This document shows, one piece after another, positions 35,216 through 44,989 of a stretch of 63,101 nt of DNA. This stretch comes from Pseudomonadota bacterium (GTDB lineage: Bacteria; Pseudomonadota; Alphaproteobacteria; Rhizobiales; Xanthobacteraceae): contig JAGXAJ010000015.1 in assembly GCA_018971625.1 (NCBI GenBank), positions 1 to 63,101 of the forward strand. Direction: 5' to 3'. How positions within the stretch are numbered: the stretch's first letter is position 1; the number at the start of each line of letters is the position of its first letter. A program made the position numbers and the translations under genes. A model generated the notes under the pieces. It did not search any database, had not been told where the DNA came from, and worked only from the letters and a program-made list of their open reading frames with translations.

Positions 35216-35913
35216 TCATGCGATCAGCCATCTGAATGCCCGATGGATGAACGCCTGGCCATTCTCGGTCACGGGCGTTCCATGCGCCATCAGCACCTTA
35301 TCTGAAGGCCATGCAAGAATGCGTTCAAGGGAAGCCCGCGCGGCGCGGCGCGGCGATTGGTAAAGGCTACACGGAATTTCCGGGGCACTGCCGGTTCGGG
35401 ACCAAGCATGAGGTCCAATTTCGCCGCAAGGGCGCGCCAGCTCGAAAACCAGTTGGCGGGGAACTGCTGGATCAGATCGGTGAAGATTGCCGTCGCGCTG
35501 TTGCGATGAAAAAACACGACCTCGCCCGTTATGGCGTTGCCTTGCACCAAAACCTGGTCGATGTCCGCCGACCAGTCAGGACTGGGCGTGTTTCCGAGGT
35601 CACCGTCAAAAGCGACGTCCTTGCGTTTCTCTCGCAAGCCGGGAGCAGCGTAGACTTGCGCGCCCGGATAGGCGCGTTTCCAATCCGCGATAAACACGTG
35701 ATGAAGTGAGTTAGGTGCTATCAAATGGCAGACCTTCCCGAGCGCATCGACCTCGGTCCTAACTTCATCCGTCAACGCAACTGGCGACCAAATGAAGAGG
35801 TTACCATCGGATAACCTTATGACGGCCATGCGGGTTGGATAATGGAAGCCCCATATCGCCACGACGACAGAGCCATCCGCAATCCAAATGTCCTGGCCGA
35901 ATTGCTTCAACAT
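35216..35913 (-). pseudogene. DUF4336 protein (metallo-beta-lactamase-like), frameshifted near the 3' end
   Basis: The first about 190 residues read as a DUF4336 family protein (QDIWIADGSVVVAIWGFHYP, LIAPNSLHHVFIADW). The reading frame then runs through a GCGCGGCGCGGCG repeat near 35337-35356 into NRRAAPRGLPL and stops at 35290. In the neighbouring frame the same DNA gives the expected family ending (ERILAWPSDKVLMAHGTPV then FIHRAFRWLIA) with a stop at 35216. One inserted base, or two lost, in the repeat explains both. This could be a real mutation or a sequencing error in the repeat. Confidence 0.75.
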
Positions 35914-35999
35914 GGCCGACCTTGCGTCTCCGGCTCAGAAGCGCGTCTTCGCGCCGGACAGGCCCGGACATCACGATAAATAAATCGCAAGCGCAGCCG

Positions 36000-36938
36000 T
36001 TACGCCACCGTCTCCAGGCACCATGCCAGAATGCCCTTTTGCGCGTGCAGGCGATTTTCGGCTTCGTCGAACACTACCGACTGCGGGCCGTCGATCACCT
36101 CGTCGGTGACTTCCTCGCCGCGATGGGCGGGCAGGCAATGCATAAACAGCGCACCGGGTTTGGCCAGCGCCATCAGCTTGGCGTTGACCTGATAGGGCAT
36201 CAGAAGGTTGTGGCGATGCTCGCCGTCCTTGTCGCCCATCGAAACCCAGGTATCCGTCACCACGCAATCGGCGCCGCGCACGGCCGCTTCCGGATCGTTG
36301 CCGAGCACGACCGCGGCGCCGCTCGCCTTGATCCAGTCCTTCATCGTCTTGCCAGGTGCAAGCTGCGACGGGGTGGCGACACGCAGGTTGAACTTGAACC
36401 GATCGGCCGCATGCGCCCACGACGCCAGCACGTTGTTATCGGCGCCGCTCCAGGCGACGGTGCGGCCTTCGATCGGACCACGATGCTCCTCGAATGTCAT
36501 CAGGTCCGCCATCACCTGACAGGGATGCGAGCGCCGGGTCAGCCCGTTGATCACGGGAACGGTGGCATGCGCCGCCAATTCAAGCAGCGCCTCATGGCTG
36601 AGGATGCGGATCATAATCGCATCGACGTAACGCGACAGCACCCGCGCGGTGTCGGCGATGGTCTCGCCGCGGCCGAGCTGCATCTCCGCGCCGGTCAGCA
36701 TGATGGATTCGCCGCCGAGCTGGCGCATGCCGACGTCGAACGACACCCGCGTGCGGGTCGACGGCTTCTCGAAGATCATCGCCAGTGTCTTGCCCTCGAG
36801 CCGCTTGACGGGCCTGCTGCCTGACTTTTTTTGCGCCTTCAGCTTCGCCTTCATGACGACGCTGGCCGCGAGCATGTTGCGCAACTCCTTGGTCGGCAGT
36901 TCGTTGATGTCGAGGAAGTGACGCAGCGCCTTGCTCAT
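36000..36938 (-). CDS. argF: Ornithine carbamoyltransferase
   Basis: The product is 312 residues. It joins ornithine and carbamoyl phosphate to citrulline in arginine synthesis. The carbamoyl-phosphate motif is [14 protein letters not shown], ornithine binding uses [10 protein letters not shown], and the catalytic Cys is in [12 protein letters not shown]. It follows argD with a 10-base gap and is clearly in the same operon. Confidence 0.96.
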   Translation of the reverse strand: MSKALRHFLDINELPTKELRNMLAASVVMKAKLKAQKKSGSRPVKRLEGKTLAMIFEKPSTRTRVSFDVGMRQLGGESIMLTGAEMQLGRGETIADTARVLSRYVDAIMIRILSHEALLELAAHATVPVINGLTRRSHPCQVMADLMTFEEHRGPIEGRTVAWSGADNNVLASWAHAADRFKFNLRVATPSQLAPGKTMKDWIKASGAAVVLGNDPEAAVRGADCVVTDTWVSMGDKDGEHRHNLLMPYQVNAKLMALAKPGALFMHCLPAHRGEEVTDEVIDGPQSVVFDEAENRLHAQKGILAWCLETVA

Positions 36939-36948
36939 TGGCTTGTTC

Positions 36949-38157
36949 TCAACTTGCCGCCCGCTTCAACTCGCCGCCGGACAATGCCACGCAGGCACGA
37001 TCCAGCCGTTGCACTGATTGTTCGATCTCCGCCTCGGTCACGATCAAGGGCGGCAGGAACCGTACCACGTTGTCGCCGGCGCCGACCGTGAGCAACCTCT
37101 CATCGCGCAGCGCGTTGACGAGATCGCCCGACGGCACCACGGCCTTCAGGCCGATCAAGAGTCCTTCGCCGCGCACTTCGGCAAGCACCTTGGGATGGCG
37201 GTCGACCACGGATGCGAGCTTCTGCTTGAGCAACAGCGACATCTTCTGCGCGTGCTCGAAGAAACCGGGCTGGAGCATGACGTCGAGCACCGCGTTCGCG
37301 GCCGCGACCGCCAGCGGATTGCCGCCGAAGGTCGAACCGTGCGAACCCGGCGTCATGCCCGAGGCGGCTTCCGCCGTCGCAAGGCACGCGCCGATCGGAA
37401 AGCCGCCACCGAGCGCTTTCGCAAGCGGCATGATATCAGGCGTCACGCCGAGGCGCTTGTAGGCGAACAGGTCGCCGGTGCGGCCCATGCCGGTCTGCAC
37501 CTCGTCGAAAATCAAAAGAATATGCTTGTCGTCGCAGAGCTGGCGCAACGCCCTGAAGAAGGCCGGCGGCGCCGAGCGGACGCCACCCTCGCCCTGCACC
37601 GGCTCGATCAGGATGCCCGCGGTGTGCGGTCCGATCGCCTTCTTGACGGCTTCCAGATCGCCATGCGGCACCTGATCAAAACCGTCGAGCGGCGGCCCAA
37701 ACCCCTGGAGGTATTTTGCCGATCCCGTCGCCGCCAGCGTACCCAAAGTGCGCCCGTGGAACGCGCCCTCAAAAGTGACGAGACGATAGCGCTCAGGATG
37801 CTCTTTCGAGGCGTGGTAGCGGCGCGCGATCTTGATCGCGCATTCCATCGCTTCTGCACCGGAATTGGCGAAGAATACGAAATCGGCAAAGCTCTGCTCG
37901 CACAGCCGCGCCGCCAGCCGCTCACCGTCCGGACTCTTGAACAGGTTGGACATGTGCCACAGCTTGGTGGCCTGCTCCTGCAACGCCGCGACCAGATGCG
38001 GATGTGCATGGCCCAGCGCATTGACCGCGACGCCGGAAGTGAAATCGAGATAGCGCTCGCCATTGGTCGCGATCAGCCACGCGCCTTCGCCGCGCTCGAA
38101 ACCGAGATCGACCCTGGCGAAAACAGGAAGCAAATGCGACGTGGCGCTGTTGGTCAT
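36949..38157 (-). CDS. argD: Acetylornithine aminotransferase
   Basis: The product is 402 residues, a class III PLP aminotransferase. The cofactor Asp is in [15 protein letters not shown] and the Schiff-base Lys in [25 protein letters not shown] and [13 protein letters not shown] are further family signatures. It converts N-acetylglutamate semialdehyde to N-acetylornithine. ATG 38157 ([20 protein letters not shown]) matches the family N-terminus; the frame stays open 18 codons upstream. It precedes argF. Confidence 0.95.
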   Translation of the reverse strand: MTNSATSHLLPVFARVDLGFERGEGAWLIATNGERYLDFTSGVAVNALGHAHPHLVAALQEQATKLWHMSNLFKSPDGERLAARLCEQSFADFVFFANSGAEAMECAIKIARRYHASKEHPERYRLVTFEGAFHGRTLGTLAATGSAKYLQGFGPPLDGFDQVPHGDLEAVKKAIGPHTAGILIEPVQGEGGVRSAPPAFFRALRQLCDDKHILLIFDEVQTGMGRTGDLFAYKRLGVTPDIMPLAKALGGGFPIGACLATAEAASGMTPGSHGSTFGGNPLAVAAANAVLDVMLQPGFFEHAQKMSLLLKQKLASVVDRHPKVLAEVRGEGLLIGLKAVVPSGDLVNALRDERLLTVGAGDNVVRFLPPLIVTEAEIEQSVQRLDRACVALSGGELKRAAS

Positions 38158-38230
38158 GGCGATCACTGAAGGTTGGACCTTGAGGCGTTGCGGAATGGCG
38201 CAATGCAGCAAAAGCCAGTCCGGAAACGAA

Positions 38231-38257
38231 ACGTGCCGCCTTTTAGGGGCGGCACGT
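38231..38257 (-). promoter_or_regulatory. Strong hairpin in the argD leader
   Basis: The 10-bp perfect stem ACGTGCCGCC/GGCGGCACGT with a 7-base loop lies about 75 bases before the argD start on the minus strand. There is no T-run, so it is more likely a leader structure than a terminator. Confidence 0.5.
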
Positions 38258-38690
38258 GGCGATCATTCTATGCGCACCATGACAGGTGTCAACATGCCAC
38301 GAGACCGCCAAACCGGGTCTTAACCACCCTTAGTGAACCTTGACCGACCTGGGCTGACGGAATGCGGCCGGCGAATCCCCCGTACAATTCCGGTGCGGTG
38401 GAAAACTAGAAAAGCAAGACTAAATCACGGAACATGTGGACGCGACGCCGCGGACTCTTGCGCGGGAGTCACGCCATATTGTAGCGTTTGGGCCGTCGGG
38501 TACGACATCTCGTGCGGCGGTTTTGATCCTCTGAAGTTCTGGTTGTCTTGCGTACACGTTCGGGCGCGCTTTCCGCGTCCGGCGAGGGCTAAGGGATTCT
38601 GACTGTTAAGGATTTCCTGCAGGGATTTTCGCGATTTGTGATCGCAGCGCTGCCCCGTTCGGCCCCGCGCAAGGCGAAAGGAAAAATGCG
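38258..38690. other. Divergent control region between argD and gcrA
   Basis: No gene is supported. The region has two GANTC sites (38373-38377 and 38595-38599), the recognition sequence of the CcrM methyltransferase. GcrA acts with CcrM methylation in Caulobacter, so the sites may matter for gcrA expression. Confidence 0.4.
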
Positions 38691-39200
38691 ATGACGGTAT
38701 TGACCTGGTCCGACGATCGCGTCGAGCAGCTGAAGAAGCTCTGGGAAGCCGGACTTTCGGCAAGCCAGATTGCCGCGGAGCTGGGAAATGTGACTCGAAA
38801 TGCCGTGATCGGCAAAGTCCACCGGCTGGGCCTTTCCGGCCGCGCCAAGAGCCCCTCCTCGGCCGCGCCTCGCCCGCGCAAGGCGCGCCCCGCCCAGCAC
38901 ATGATGCGGGTGTCCCGACCGGTGTCGCGCGGCAACATCGCGCTGGCGCATGCGTTTGAAGTCGAGATGGAGCCGGATCCGGTCGCCTACGACAATGTGG
39001 TGCCGATGAGCCAGCGGCTGTCGCTGCTAGAGCTCAGCGACGCGACCTGCCACTGGCCGATCGGCGACCCTGCCAGCGCGGAATTCTTCTTTTGCGGCGG
39101 CAAGGCGCTGACCAGCCTGCCCTATTGCGCCTATCACTCGCGCCTCGCCTACCAGCCCGCCAGCGACCGCCGCCGCCAGCCACCAAAGACCACGCGGTAA
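38691..39200 (+). CDS. gcrA: GcrA cell-cycle regulator
   Basis: The product is 169 residues. The N-terminal MTVLTWSDDRVEQLKKLWEA with SASQIAAELG and RNAVIGKVHRLGLSGR is the GcrA DNA-binding HTH. The C-terminal part has the sigma-70-interacting Cys-containing segment (ATCHWPIGD, FFCGG, YCAYH). GcrA activates cell-cycle genes with methylated GANTC sites in alphaproteobacteria. A purine-rich AAGGAAA precedes the ATG. Confidence 0.94.
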   Translation: MTVLTWSDDRVEQLKKLWEAGLSASQIAAELGNVTRNAVIGKVHRLGLSGRAKSPSSAAPRPRKARPAQHMMRVSRPVSRGNIALAHAFEVEMEPDPVAYDNVVPMSQRLSLLELSDATCHWPIGDPASAEFFFCGGKALTSLPYCAYHSRLAYQPASDRRRQPPKTTR

Positions 39201-39231
39201 GAAGCGCTCGCGCCAATTCAAAACGCAGCGT

Positions 39232-39352
39232 CGTCCCCGCGAATGCGGGGACCATAACCGCCCGATTGCGTGGTTACGAAGAACGCTGTTCCAACTCTTC
39301 GATGTAATCGAAACGCCAGGGAGTATGGGTCCCTGCGTTCGCAGGGACGACG
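39232..39352. repeat. Intergenic palindrome pair (GTCCCCGC type)
   Basis: GTCCCCGC-GAAT-GCGGGGAC and GTCCCTGCG-TT-CGCAGGGAC are perfect hairpins about 75 bases apart, with the same plan as the unit near 33923. Confidence 0.7.
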
Positions 39353-39364
39353 GTGGAAGTTTTT

Positions 39365-39445
39365 GTAGGGCGGATAGCGAAGCGTAATCCGCCGAGGCGC
39401 TGACCGCGTGAACGGTGGGGTACGGCTGCGCCTAACCCACCCTAC
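39365..39445. repeat. GTAGGG...CCCTAC dispersed repeat
   Basis: The unit begins GTAGGGCGGATAGCGAAGCG and ends GCCTAACCCACCCTAC, so its ends are inverted. The type is familiar from Bradyrhizobium intergenic regions. It lies between the convergent gcrA and phoB. Confidence 0.65.
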
Positions 39446-39452
39446 GAAGCGA

Positions 39453-40154
39453 TCACTCCACCTTCATGAAGCGATCGTCGAGCGCGTAACCGGCGCCACG
39501 CACGGTGCGGATCGGATCCTGCTCGCGGCCCGGGTTGAGCAATTTGCGTAAGCGGCCGATGTGCACGTCCACGGTGCGCTCGTCGATATAGATGTCGCGG
39601 CCCCAGACGCTGTCGAGCAATTGTTCGCGACTGAACACCCGGCCCGGATGCTCGAGGAAAAACTCCAGCAGGCGATACTCGGTCGGGCCGAGATCGACTG
39701 GACGGCCCGAGCGCGCGACGCGGCGCTTCTCGCGGTCAAGCTCGATGTCGCCATAGGTCAGCACGGTGGCAAGCCGCTCGGGACTGGCGCGGCGCAGCAG
39801 GCTCTTCACCCGCGCCAGCAATTCCGGCACCGAGAACGGCTTGACGATATAATCGTCGGCGCCGGTCGCAAGGCCCCTGACCCGCTCGCTTTCCTCGCCG
39901 CGCGCTGTCAACATGATGATCGGCAACTGCCTGGTTTCCGGCCGCGCCCGCAACCTGCGGCACAATTCGATCCCCGACAATCCCGGCAGCATCCAGTCGA
40001 GCACGATCAGGTCGGGAATGTGCTCCTTTAGCCGGGTATCGGCGTCGTCGCCGCGCCCGACGGTTTCGACCTCATAACCCTCGGCATCAAGGTTGTAACG
40101 CAGGAGCGTGGTCAACGCCTCCTCGTCTTCAACCACCAGAATGCGCGCGCTCAT
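39453..40154 (-). CDS. phoB: PhoB phosphate regulon response regulator
   Basis: The product is 233 residues: a receiver domain with Asp53 (LIVLDWMLPG) and a Lys near 105 (YIVKPF), and a C-terminal winged helix of OmpR/PhoB type (YRLLEFFLEHPGRVFSREQL, VDVHIGRLRKLL). PhoR phosphorylates it under phosphate limitation, and it then binds PHO boxes. It ends the phoR-pstSCAB-phoU-phoB run, so it is also under its own control through the upstream PHO box. Confidence 0.96.
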   Translation of the reverse strand: MSARILVVEDEEALTTLLRYNLDAEGYEVETVGRGDDADTRLKEHIPDLIVLDWMLPGLSGIELCRRLRARPETRQLPIIMLTARGEESERVRGLATGADDYIVKPFSVPELLARVKSLLRRASPERLATVLTYGDIELDREKRRVARSGRPVDLGPTEYRLLEFFLEHPGRVFSREQLLDSVWGRDIYIDERTVDVHIGRLRKLLNPGREQDPIRTVRGAGYALDDRFMKVE

Positions 40155-40178
40155 CTGTCACCTTCCCTTATGCTCTTG

Positions 40179-40895
40179 CTAGTTTCCGGGTACGGTTGTG
40201 GCAAACGTCGTCATGTCGCCCTTCGGTCGCTTGTCGAGGATCTGCTGGCCTTCGATCATGTAGAACACGGTTTCCGCGATATTGGTGGCGTGATCGCCGA
40301 TCCGCTCGATGTTCTTGGCGCAGAACATCAGGTGGATGCAGAAGCTGATGTTGCGGGGATCCTCCATCATGTAGGTCAGTAGTTCGCGGAACAGCGAGGT
40401 GCAGATCGCATCGACTTCCTCGTCGCCCTTCCACACCGCCATTGCCGCCGCCAGATCGTGCGCCGCATAGGCATCCAGCACCGACTTGATCTGCGACTGC
40501 ACGAGATCGGTCATGTGTTCGAGCCCGCGGATCAACTTCAGCGGCTGGAAGTCGCTCTCGAGCGCGGCGACCCGCTTGCCCATGTTCTTGGCGAGGTCGC
40601 CGATCCGCTCCAGATCCGTCGCCACCCGCATCGCGCCGACGATCTCGCGCAGATCGACCGCCATCGGCTGACGGCGCGCGATGGTCAGCACCGCGCGCTC
40701 CTCGATCAGATGTTGCAGATTGTCGATTTCGGCATCGGCCGCCACCACGCGTTTGCCCAGCACGACATCGCGGCGGACCAGCGCGTCGACGGATTCGACG
40801 ATCATGCGCTCGGCGAGACCGCCCATCTCGGCGACCAGCCGGGTCAGTTCCTGCAGATCGCTATCAAATGCCTTGGCCGTATGTTCACTAGCCAT
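40179..40895 (-). CDS. phoU: PhoU phosphate signalling protein
   Basis: The product is 238 residues in two related three-helix halves. Both carry the metal-binding E/DxxxD pattern: VVAADAEIDNLQ in the first half and GDEEVDAICTSLF in the second. It links the Pst transporter to PhoR and keeps PhoB off when phosphate is plentiful. It is co-transcribed between pstB and phoB. Confidence 0.95.
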   Translation of the reverse strand: MASEHTAKAFDSDLQELTRLVAEMGGLAERMIVESVDALVRRDVVLGKRVVAADAEIDNLQHLIEERAVLTIARRQPMAVDLREIVGAMRVATDLERIGDLAKNMGKRVAALESDFQPLKLIRGLEHMTDLVQSQIKSVLDAYAAHDLAAAMAVWKGDEEVDAICTSLFRELLTYMMEDPRNISFCIHLMFCAKNIERIGDHATNIAETVFYMIEGQQILDKRPKGDMTTFATTVPGN

Positions 40896-40978
40896 TTTTT
40901 TCTCCCTATCGATGCCGCGGTCGGGTCACTCTCTTTTCGGCTTCGGCGCTGAACAGAACGCCCGAAACGACCGCTATG

Positions 40979-41800
40979 CTAGCCAAACCGGCCTGTGATG
41001 TAATCCTGGGTGCGCCGATCGCTCGGCGAAGTGAATATCTTGCTGGTGTCGTCGAATTCGATCAATTCGCCGAGATACATGAAAGCGGTCTTGTCGGAGA
41101 CGCGGGCGGCCTGCTGCATGTTATGGGTGACGATGGCGATGGTGTAGTCCTCCGCCAGTTCCTGGATCAATTCCTCGACCTTGGCGGTCGAGATCGGATC
41201 GAGCGCCGAGCATGGCTCATCGAACAGGATTACCTCGGGCCGCACCGCCACGGTGCGCGCAATGCAAAGCCGCTGCTGCTGACCACCGGACAGGCTGAGG
41301 CCGGAGGCGTTGAGCTTGTCCTTGACCTCGCTCCACAGCGCGCCGCCGCGCAGCGCCTTTTCGACCCGGCCATCCATCTCGGATTTGGAGATCTTCTCAT
41401 AGAGCCGGATGCCGAAGGCGATGTTTTCATAGATCGTCATCGGAAACGGAGTCGGCTTCTGGAACACCATGCCGACGCGCGCGCGCAGCAAATTGAGGTC
41501 GAGCTTGGGATCGAGAATGTTGGTCTGGTCCAGCATCAACTGGCCGGTGGCGCGCTGCCCCGGATAGAGGTCGTACATCCGGTTGAAGACGCGCAGCAGG
41601 GTCGACTTGCCGCAGCCGGACGGTCCGATAAAGGCGGTGACGCGGTTGGTGCCGAGCGTGATGTTGATGTTCTTCAGCGCATGGTGCTCGCCATAATAGA
41701 AGTTCAGATTGCGCACGCTGACCTTGGCCGGCGCCTCGGGCAACGCTGCTGAGGGTGTGGTGCTGTTGGGGTTACTCATGGAAACAGACAGGTCGTTCAT
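40979..41800 (-). CDS. pstB: Phosphate ABC transporter ATP-binding protein
   Basis: The product is 273 residues. Walker A is [19 protein letters not shown], the Q loop [10 protein letters not shown], the signature [13 protein letters not shown], Walker [14 protein letters not shown] and the switch His VTHNMQQA. It powers phosphate uptake through PstCA. Its ATG overlaps the pstA stop by ATGA. Confidence 0.97.
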   Translation of the reverse strand: MNDLSVSMSNPNSTTPSAALPEAPAKVSVRNLNFYYGEHHALKNINITLGTNRVTAFIGPSGCGKSTLLRVFNRMYDLYPGQRATGQLMLDQTNILDPKLDLNLLRARVGMVFQKPTPFPMTIYENIAFGIRLYEKISKSEMDGRVEKALRGGALWSEVKDKLNASGLSLSGGQQQRLCIARTVAVRPEVILFDEPCSALDPISTAKVEELIQELAEDYTIAIVTHNMQQAARVSDKTAFMYLGELIEFDDTSKIFTSPSDRRTQDYITGRFG

Positions 41801-42642
41801 TTTGCGGTCCTCTCGGCGCCGATGATGCGGGCGCCGATATTCAGGGCAAGCACGGTGAGCGTGATGATCAGGGCGCCGCTCCAGGCGAGTTCCTTCCAGT
41901 AGGCGTAAGGGCTCTGCACGAAGTTGTTGATGGTCACCGGCAGGTTGGCCATCGCCTTGGTCAGATCGAGGCTGAAGAACTGGTCGGAGAGCGCAGTGAA
42001 CAGCAGCGGCGCGGTTTCGCCAGCCACGCGCGCGGTCGCGAGCAGCACACCGGTGATCAGGCCGGAGCGCGCCGCGCGATAGGCGATGCGCTTGATCACG
42101 AGCGAGCGCGGCAGGCCGAGCGCGGACGCCGCCTCGCGCAGCGGATTGGGCACCAGCCCAAGCATGTCCTCGGTGGTGCGCAGCACCACGGGAATGACGA
42201 TCACAGCGAGCGCCAGCGAGCCTGCGATGGCCGAAAATCCGCGCATCGGCACCACCACGGCGCCATAGATGAACAGGCCGATGATGATCGACGGCGCGCT
42301 CAGGAGGATGTCGTTGATGAATCGGATCACCGAAGTGAGGCGGTCGTGCTTGCCGTATTCGGCAAGATAGGTGCCGGCGAACAGGCCGAGCGGCGCGCCG
42401 ATGCCGACGCCGATCACGGTCATGATGACCGAGCCGACGATGGCGTTGAGCAGGCCGCCTTCGGTCGAGCCCGGCGGCGGCGTATTCTGCGTGAATATCT
42501 GGACGCTCAGGCCGGCCAGCCCGTTGTAAAACAGGGTGATGAGGATCAGCGCCAGCCAGGTCACGCCGAACAGCGCGGCGCCAAGGCAGAGCGCACGGAC
42601 GATGATGTCCTTGCGGCGGCGGGACGAATAAATCGGATTCAT
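41797..42642 (-). CDS. pstA: Phosphate ABC transporter permease PstA
   Basis: The product is 281 residues with six hydrophobic segments and the permease loop [20 protein letters not shown] that docks to PstB. It forms the membrane channel with PstC. A 4-base gap separates it from pstC and a 4-base overlap joins it to pstB. Confidence 0.96.
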   Translation of the reverse strand: MNPIYSSRRRKDIIVRALCLGAALFGVTWLALILITLFYNGLAGLSVQIFTQNTPPPGSTEGGLLNAIVGSVIMTVIGVGIGAPLGLFAGTYLAEYGKHDRLTSVIRFINDILLSAPSIIIGLFIYGAVVVPMRGFSAIAGSLALAVIVIPVVLRTTEDMLGLVPNPLREAASALGLPRSLVIKRIAYRAARSGLITGVLLATARVAGETAPLLFTALSDQFFSLDLTKAMANLPVTINNFVQSPYAYWKELAWSGALIITLTVLALNIGARIIGAERTAK

Positions 42643-42646
42643 GATG

Positions 42647-43636
42647 CTACTTCCCGGCTTTCCTTTCCAGCCGCAACAGCATCAGCCGCGCGGCGGCAAG
42701 CACGAAGAACGTCAACACGAACAGCAACAGACCGAGTAGAATCAGGCCGGATTGATGCAGGCCGTCGCTCTCGGCGAATTCGGAGGCGATCGCCGCAGAG
42801 ATCGTGGTGCCCGGCGCGAAGATCGAGGACGTTATGCGGAACGAATTGCCGATGATGAAGGTGACAGCCATGGTTTCGCCGAGCGCACGGCCGAGTGCTA
42901 GCATGATGCCGCCGATCACGCCGACGCGGGTGTAGGGAATGACCACATTGCGGACCACTTCCCAGGTGGTGCAGCCGACGCCGTAGGCGGCTTCCTTCAA
43001 CACCGGCGGCACCGTCTTGAACACGTCGACCGAGATCGCGGTAATGAACGGCAGCACCATGATGGCGAGAATCAAGGCCGCGTTGAACAGGCTGAGATAG
43101 GACGGCGGGCCGCCGAAGATCGAGCCCAGCACGGGAACGCCATCGAAGATCGAGATCATGAACGGCTGGAAGGTGTAGGCCAGGAACGGGCCGAGCACAA
43201 AGAAGCCCCACATGCCGTAAATGATCGAGGGAATGCCGGCGAGCAACTCGATCGCTATTCCGATCGGACGCCGCAGCCATTGCGGACAAAGCTCGGTCAG
43301 GAAGATCGCAATGCCGAGACCCACGGGAATCGCGATCAGCATCGCGATGAACGAGGTCACCAGCGTGCCGTAGACCGGGCCGAGCGCGCCCAGCACCGGC
43401 GGATCTGCCGATGGCGCCCAGCGCTGCGTCCACAGGAACGCGAAGCCGTATTGCTTCATCGCGGGCCAGGCGCCCACGATCAGGGACAGGATGATGCCGC
43501 CGAGAATGAGCAGCACCGAGATCGCGCAGATGCGCGTGATCCAGTAGAACGTAACATCGCCCAGCTTGAACGCGTTGAGCGCCCTGGCGCGGTCGTAGGG
43601 TCCGGCGGCTTCCATCACGTCGCTTTGAACCGCCAT
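42647..43636 (-). CDS. pstC: Phosphate ABC transporter permease PstC
   Basis: The product is 329 residues with about six to eight membrane segments and the coupling loop [21 protein letters not shown] long periplasmic part between the first two helices ([15 protein letters not shown]) is usual in this family. ATG 43636 ([17 protein letters not shown]) is preferred; the frame is open 25 codons further up but that part overlaps the intergenic region. Confidence 0.95.
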   Translation of the reverse strand: MAVQSDVMEAAGPYDRARALNAFKLGDVTFYWITRICAISVLLILGGIILSLIVGAWPAMKQYGFAFLWTQRWAPSADPPVLGALGPVYGTLVTSFIAMLIAIPVGLGIAIFLTELCPQWLRRPIGIAIELLAGIPSIIYGMWGFFVLGPFLAYTFQPFMISIFDGVPVLGSIFGGPPSYLSLFNAALILAIMVLPFITAISVDVFKTVPPVLKEAAYGVGCTTWEVVRNVVIPYTRVGVIGGIMLALGRALGETMAVTFIIGNSFRITSSIFAPGTTISAAIASEFAESDGLHQSGLILLGLLLFVLTFFVLAAARLMLLRLERKAGK

Positions 43637-43735
43637 ATCTGCCACGCCAATCCCCTGTATTGTATCACTTGGCTGCCCGAAAATCCGATCCCGAATTCCG
43701 CACGGGAGCACGCGCGTCCCGCCAGCACCTGCTAA

Positions 43736-43761
43736 TCGAAGCCGGACATGTCCGGCTTCGA
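43736..43761 (-). promoter_or_regulatory. 26-bp perfect palindrome between pstS and pstC
   Basis: The half site TCGAAGCCGGACA meets its exact reverse complement. As RNA it forms a long hairpin about 75 bases after the pstS stop. This position fits an mRNA-stabilising or attenuating hairpin that keeps the binding protein more abundant than the permeases. Confidence 0.7.
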
Positions 43762-43837
43762 CGATACGGGAGCCAGCCCGGGCATCTTGCCGGGGGGCCG
43801 GATGGTGAGCGGCGAAGCCTGACGTCAGCTTCTTGCG

Positions 43838-44848
43838 TCAGCTCTTGATTTCGGCCGACCAGGTCTTCTCGATCTGCTTGACGACCGATTCCGGCATCGG
43901 GATATAATCGAGCTCTTCAGCCATCTTGCCGCCCTTCTCAAAGGCGAACTTGAAGAACTTGAGCGCTTCCTGCGAGGCCACCTTGTCGGTCGCATCCTTG
44001 TGCATCAGGATGAAGGTCGAGGCGACGATCGGCCACGACTTGTCGCCGGGCTGGTCGGTCAGGATCAGGTAATAGCCGGGAGCGTTAGCCCAGTCGGCGT
44101 TGGAAGCGGCCGCCTGGAACGCTTCGTTGGTCGGCTCGATGGTCTTGCCGGCCTTGTTGACGAGGGCGGTGTAGGTCAGCTTGTTCTGCTTGGCATAGGC
44201 ATATTCGACATAGCCGATGGTGTTCTTGGCTTGGCCGATATTGCCCGACACACCTTCATTGCCCTTGGCGCCGACGCCAACCGGCCATTCCACCGCAGTG
44301 CCGGAGCCGACCTTGGACTTCCAGTCCGCGCTAACCTTGGAGAGATAGTCGGTGAAGTTGAAGGTGGTGCCCGAACCGTCCGCGCGGTGCACGACCGAGA
44401 TCGCGGCCGAGGGAAGGTTCAGCTTCGGATTGAGCTTCTTGATCGCCGGGTCATCCCACTTGGTGATGGTGCCGAGGTAGATCTTGGCGAGCGTGTCGCC
44501 GTCCAGGGCCATATCGCCGGCCTTGACGCCGTCGATGTTCACGACCGGGACGATCGCGCCCATGATCATCGGCCACTGGGCCAACCCGTCCTTCTCGAGC
44601 TGGTCGGCCTTGAGCGGCGCGTCGGTGGCGCCGAAGGTGACGGTCTTGGCCTGGATCTGCTTGATGCCGGCACCCGATCCGATCGACTGGTAATTCACGC
44701 CGCTGCCGCTTTCCTTCTTGTAGGCATCGGCCCATTTCGAAAGCACCGGAAAGATAAAGGTCGAGCCGGCGCCGGTGATGTCGGCGGCGAAGGCCGAGGT
44801 CGATACGGCGACGAGGCCGGCAGCGACGATAGCTTTCACGAAATTCAT
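43838..44848 (-). CDS. pstS: Phosphate-binding periplasmic protein
   Basis: The product is 336 residues with signal peptide [16 protein letters not shown] and mature start [10 protein letters not shown]. Phosphate-contact motifs are [32 protein letters not shown] and [15 protein letters not shown]. It delivers phosphate to PstCAB. It is the first transporter gene, about 140 bases after phoR, with a PHO box in between. Confidence 0.97.
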   Translation of the reverse strand: MNFVKAIVAAGLVAVSTSAFAADITGAGSTFIFPVLSKWADAYKKESGSGVNYQSIGSGAGIKQIQAKTVTFGATDAPLKADQLEKDGLAQWPMIMGAIVPVVNIDGVKAGDMALDGDTLAKIYLGTITKWDDPAIKKLNPKLNLPSAAISVVHRADGSGTTFNFTDYLSKVSADWKSKVGSGTAVEWPVGVGAKGNEGVSGNIGQAKNTIGYVEYAYAKQNKLTYTALVNKAGKTIEPTNEAFQAAASNADWANAPGYYLILTDQPGDKSWPIVASTFILMHKDATDKVASQEALKFFKFAFEKGGKMAEELDYIPMPESVVKQIEKTWSAEIKS

Positions 44849-44945
44849 TTGCTGGTCTCCATCGGTGAGCGAAGCGCCGAACGCGCCCGATAGCGCTCAC
44901 GCCGGTCCGTTTAGGAGCGGTCAATGCTGCTTTTACGAAGCTTTG

Positions 44946-44963
44946 ATGACGGCTGGATGACAG
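44946..44963 (-). promoter_or_regulatory. PHO box before pstS
   Basis: On the minus strand CTGTCAT is followed after four bases by CCGTCAT, matching the direct-repeat plan of PhoB binding sites (two 7-bp CTGTCAT-like halves, period 11). It lies about 100 bases before the pstS start. Confidence 0.8.
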
Positions 44964-44989
44964 TCCCAAGCAATTGCAATCGTTTGGAT

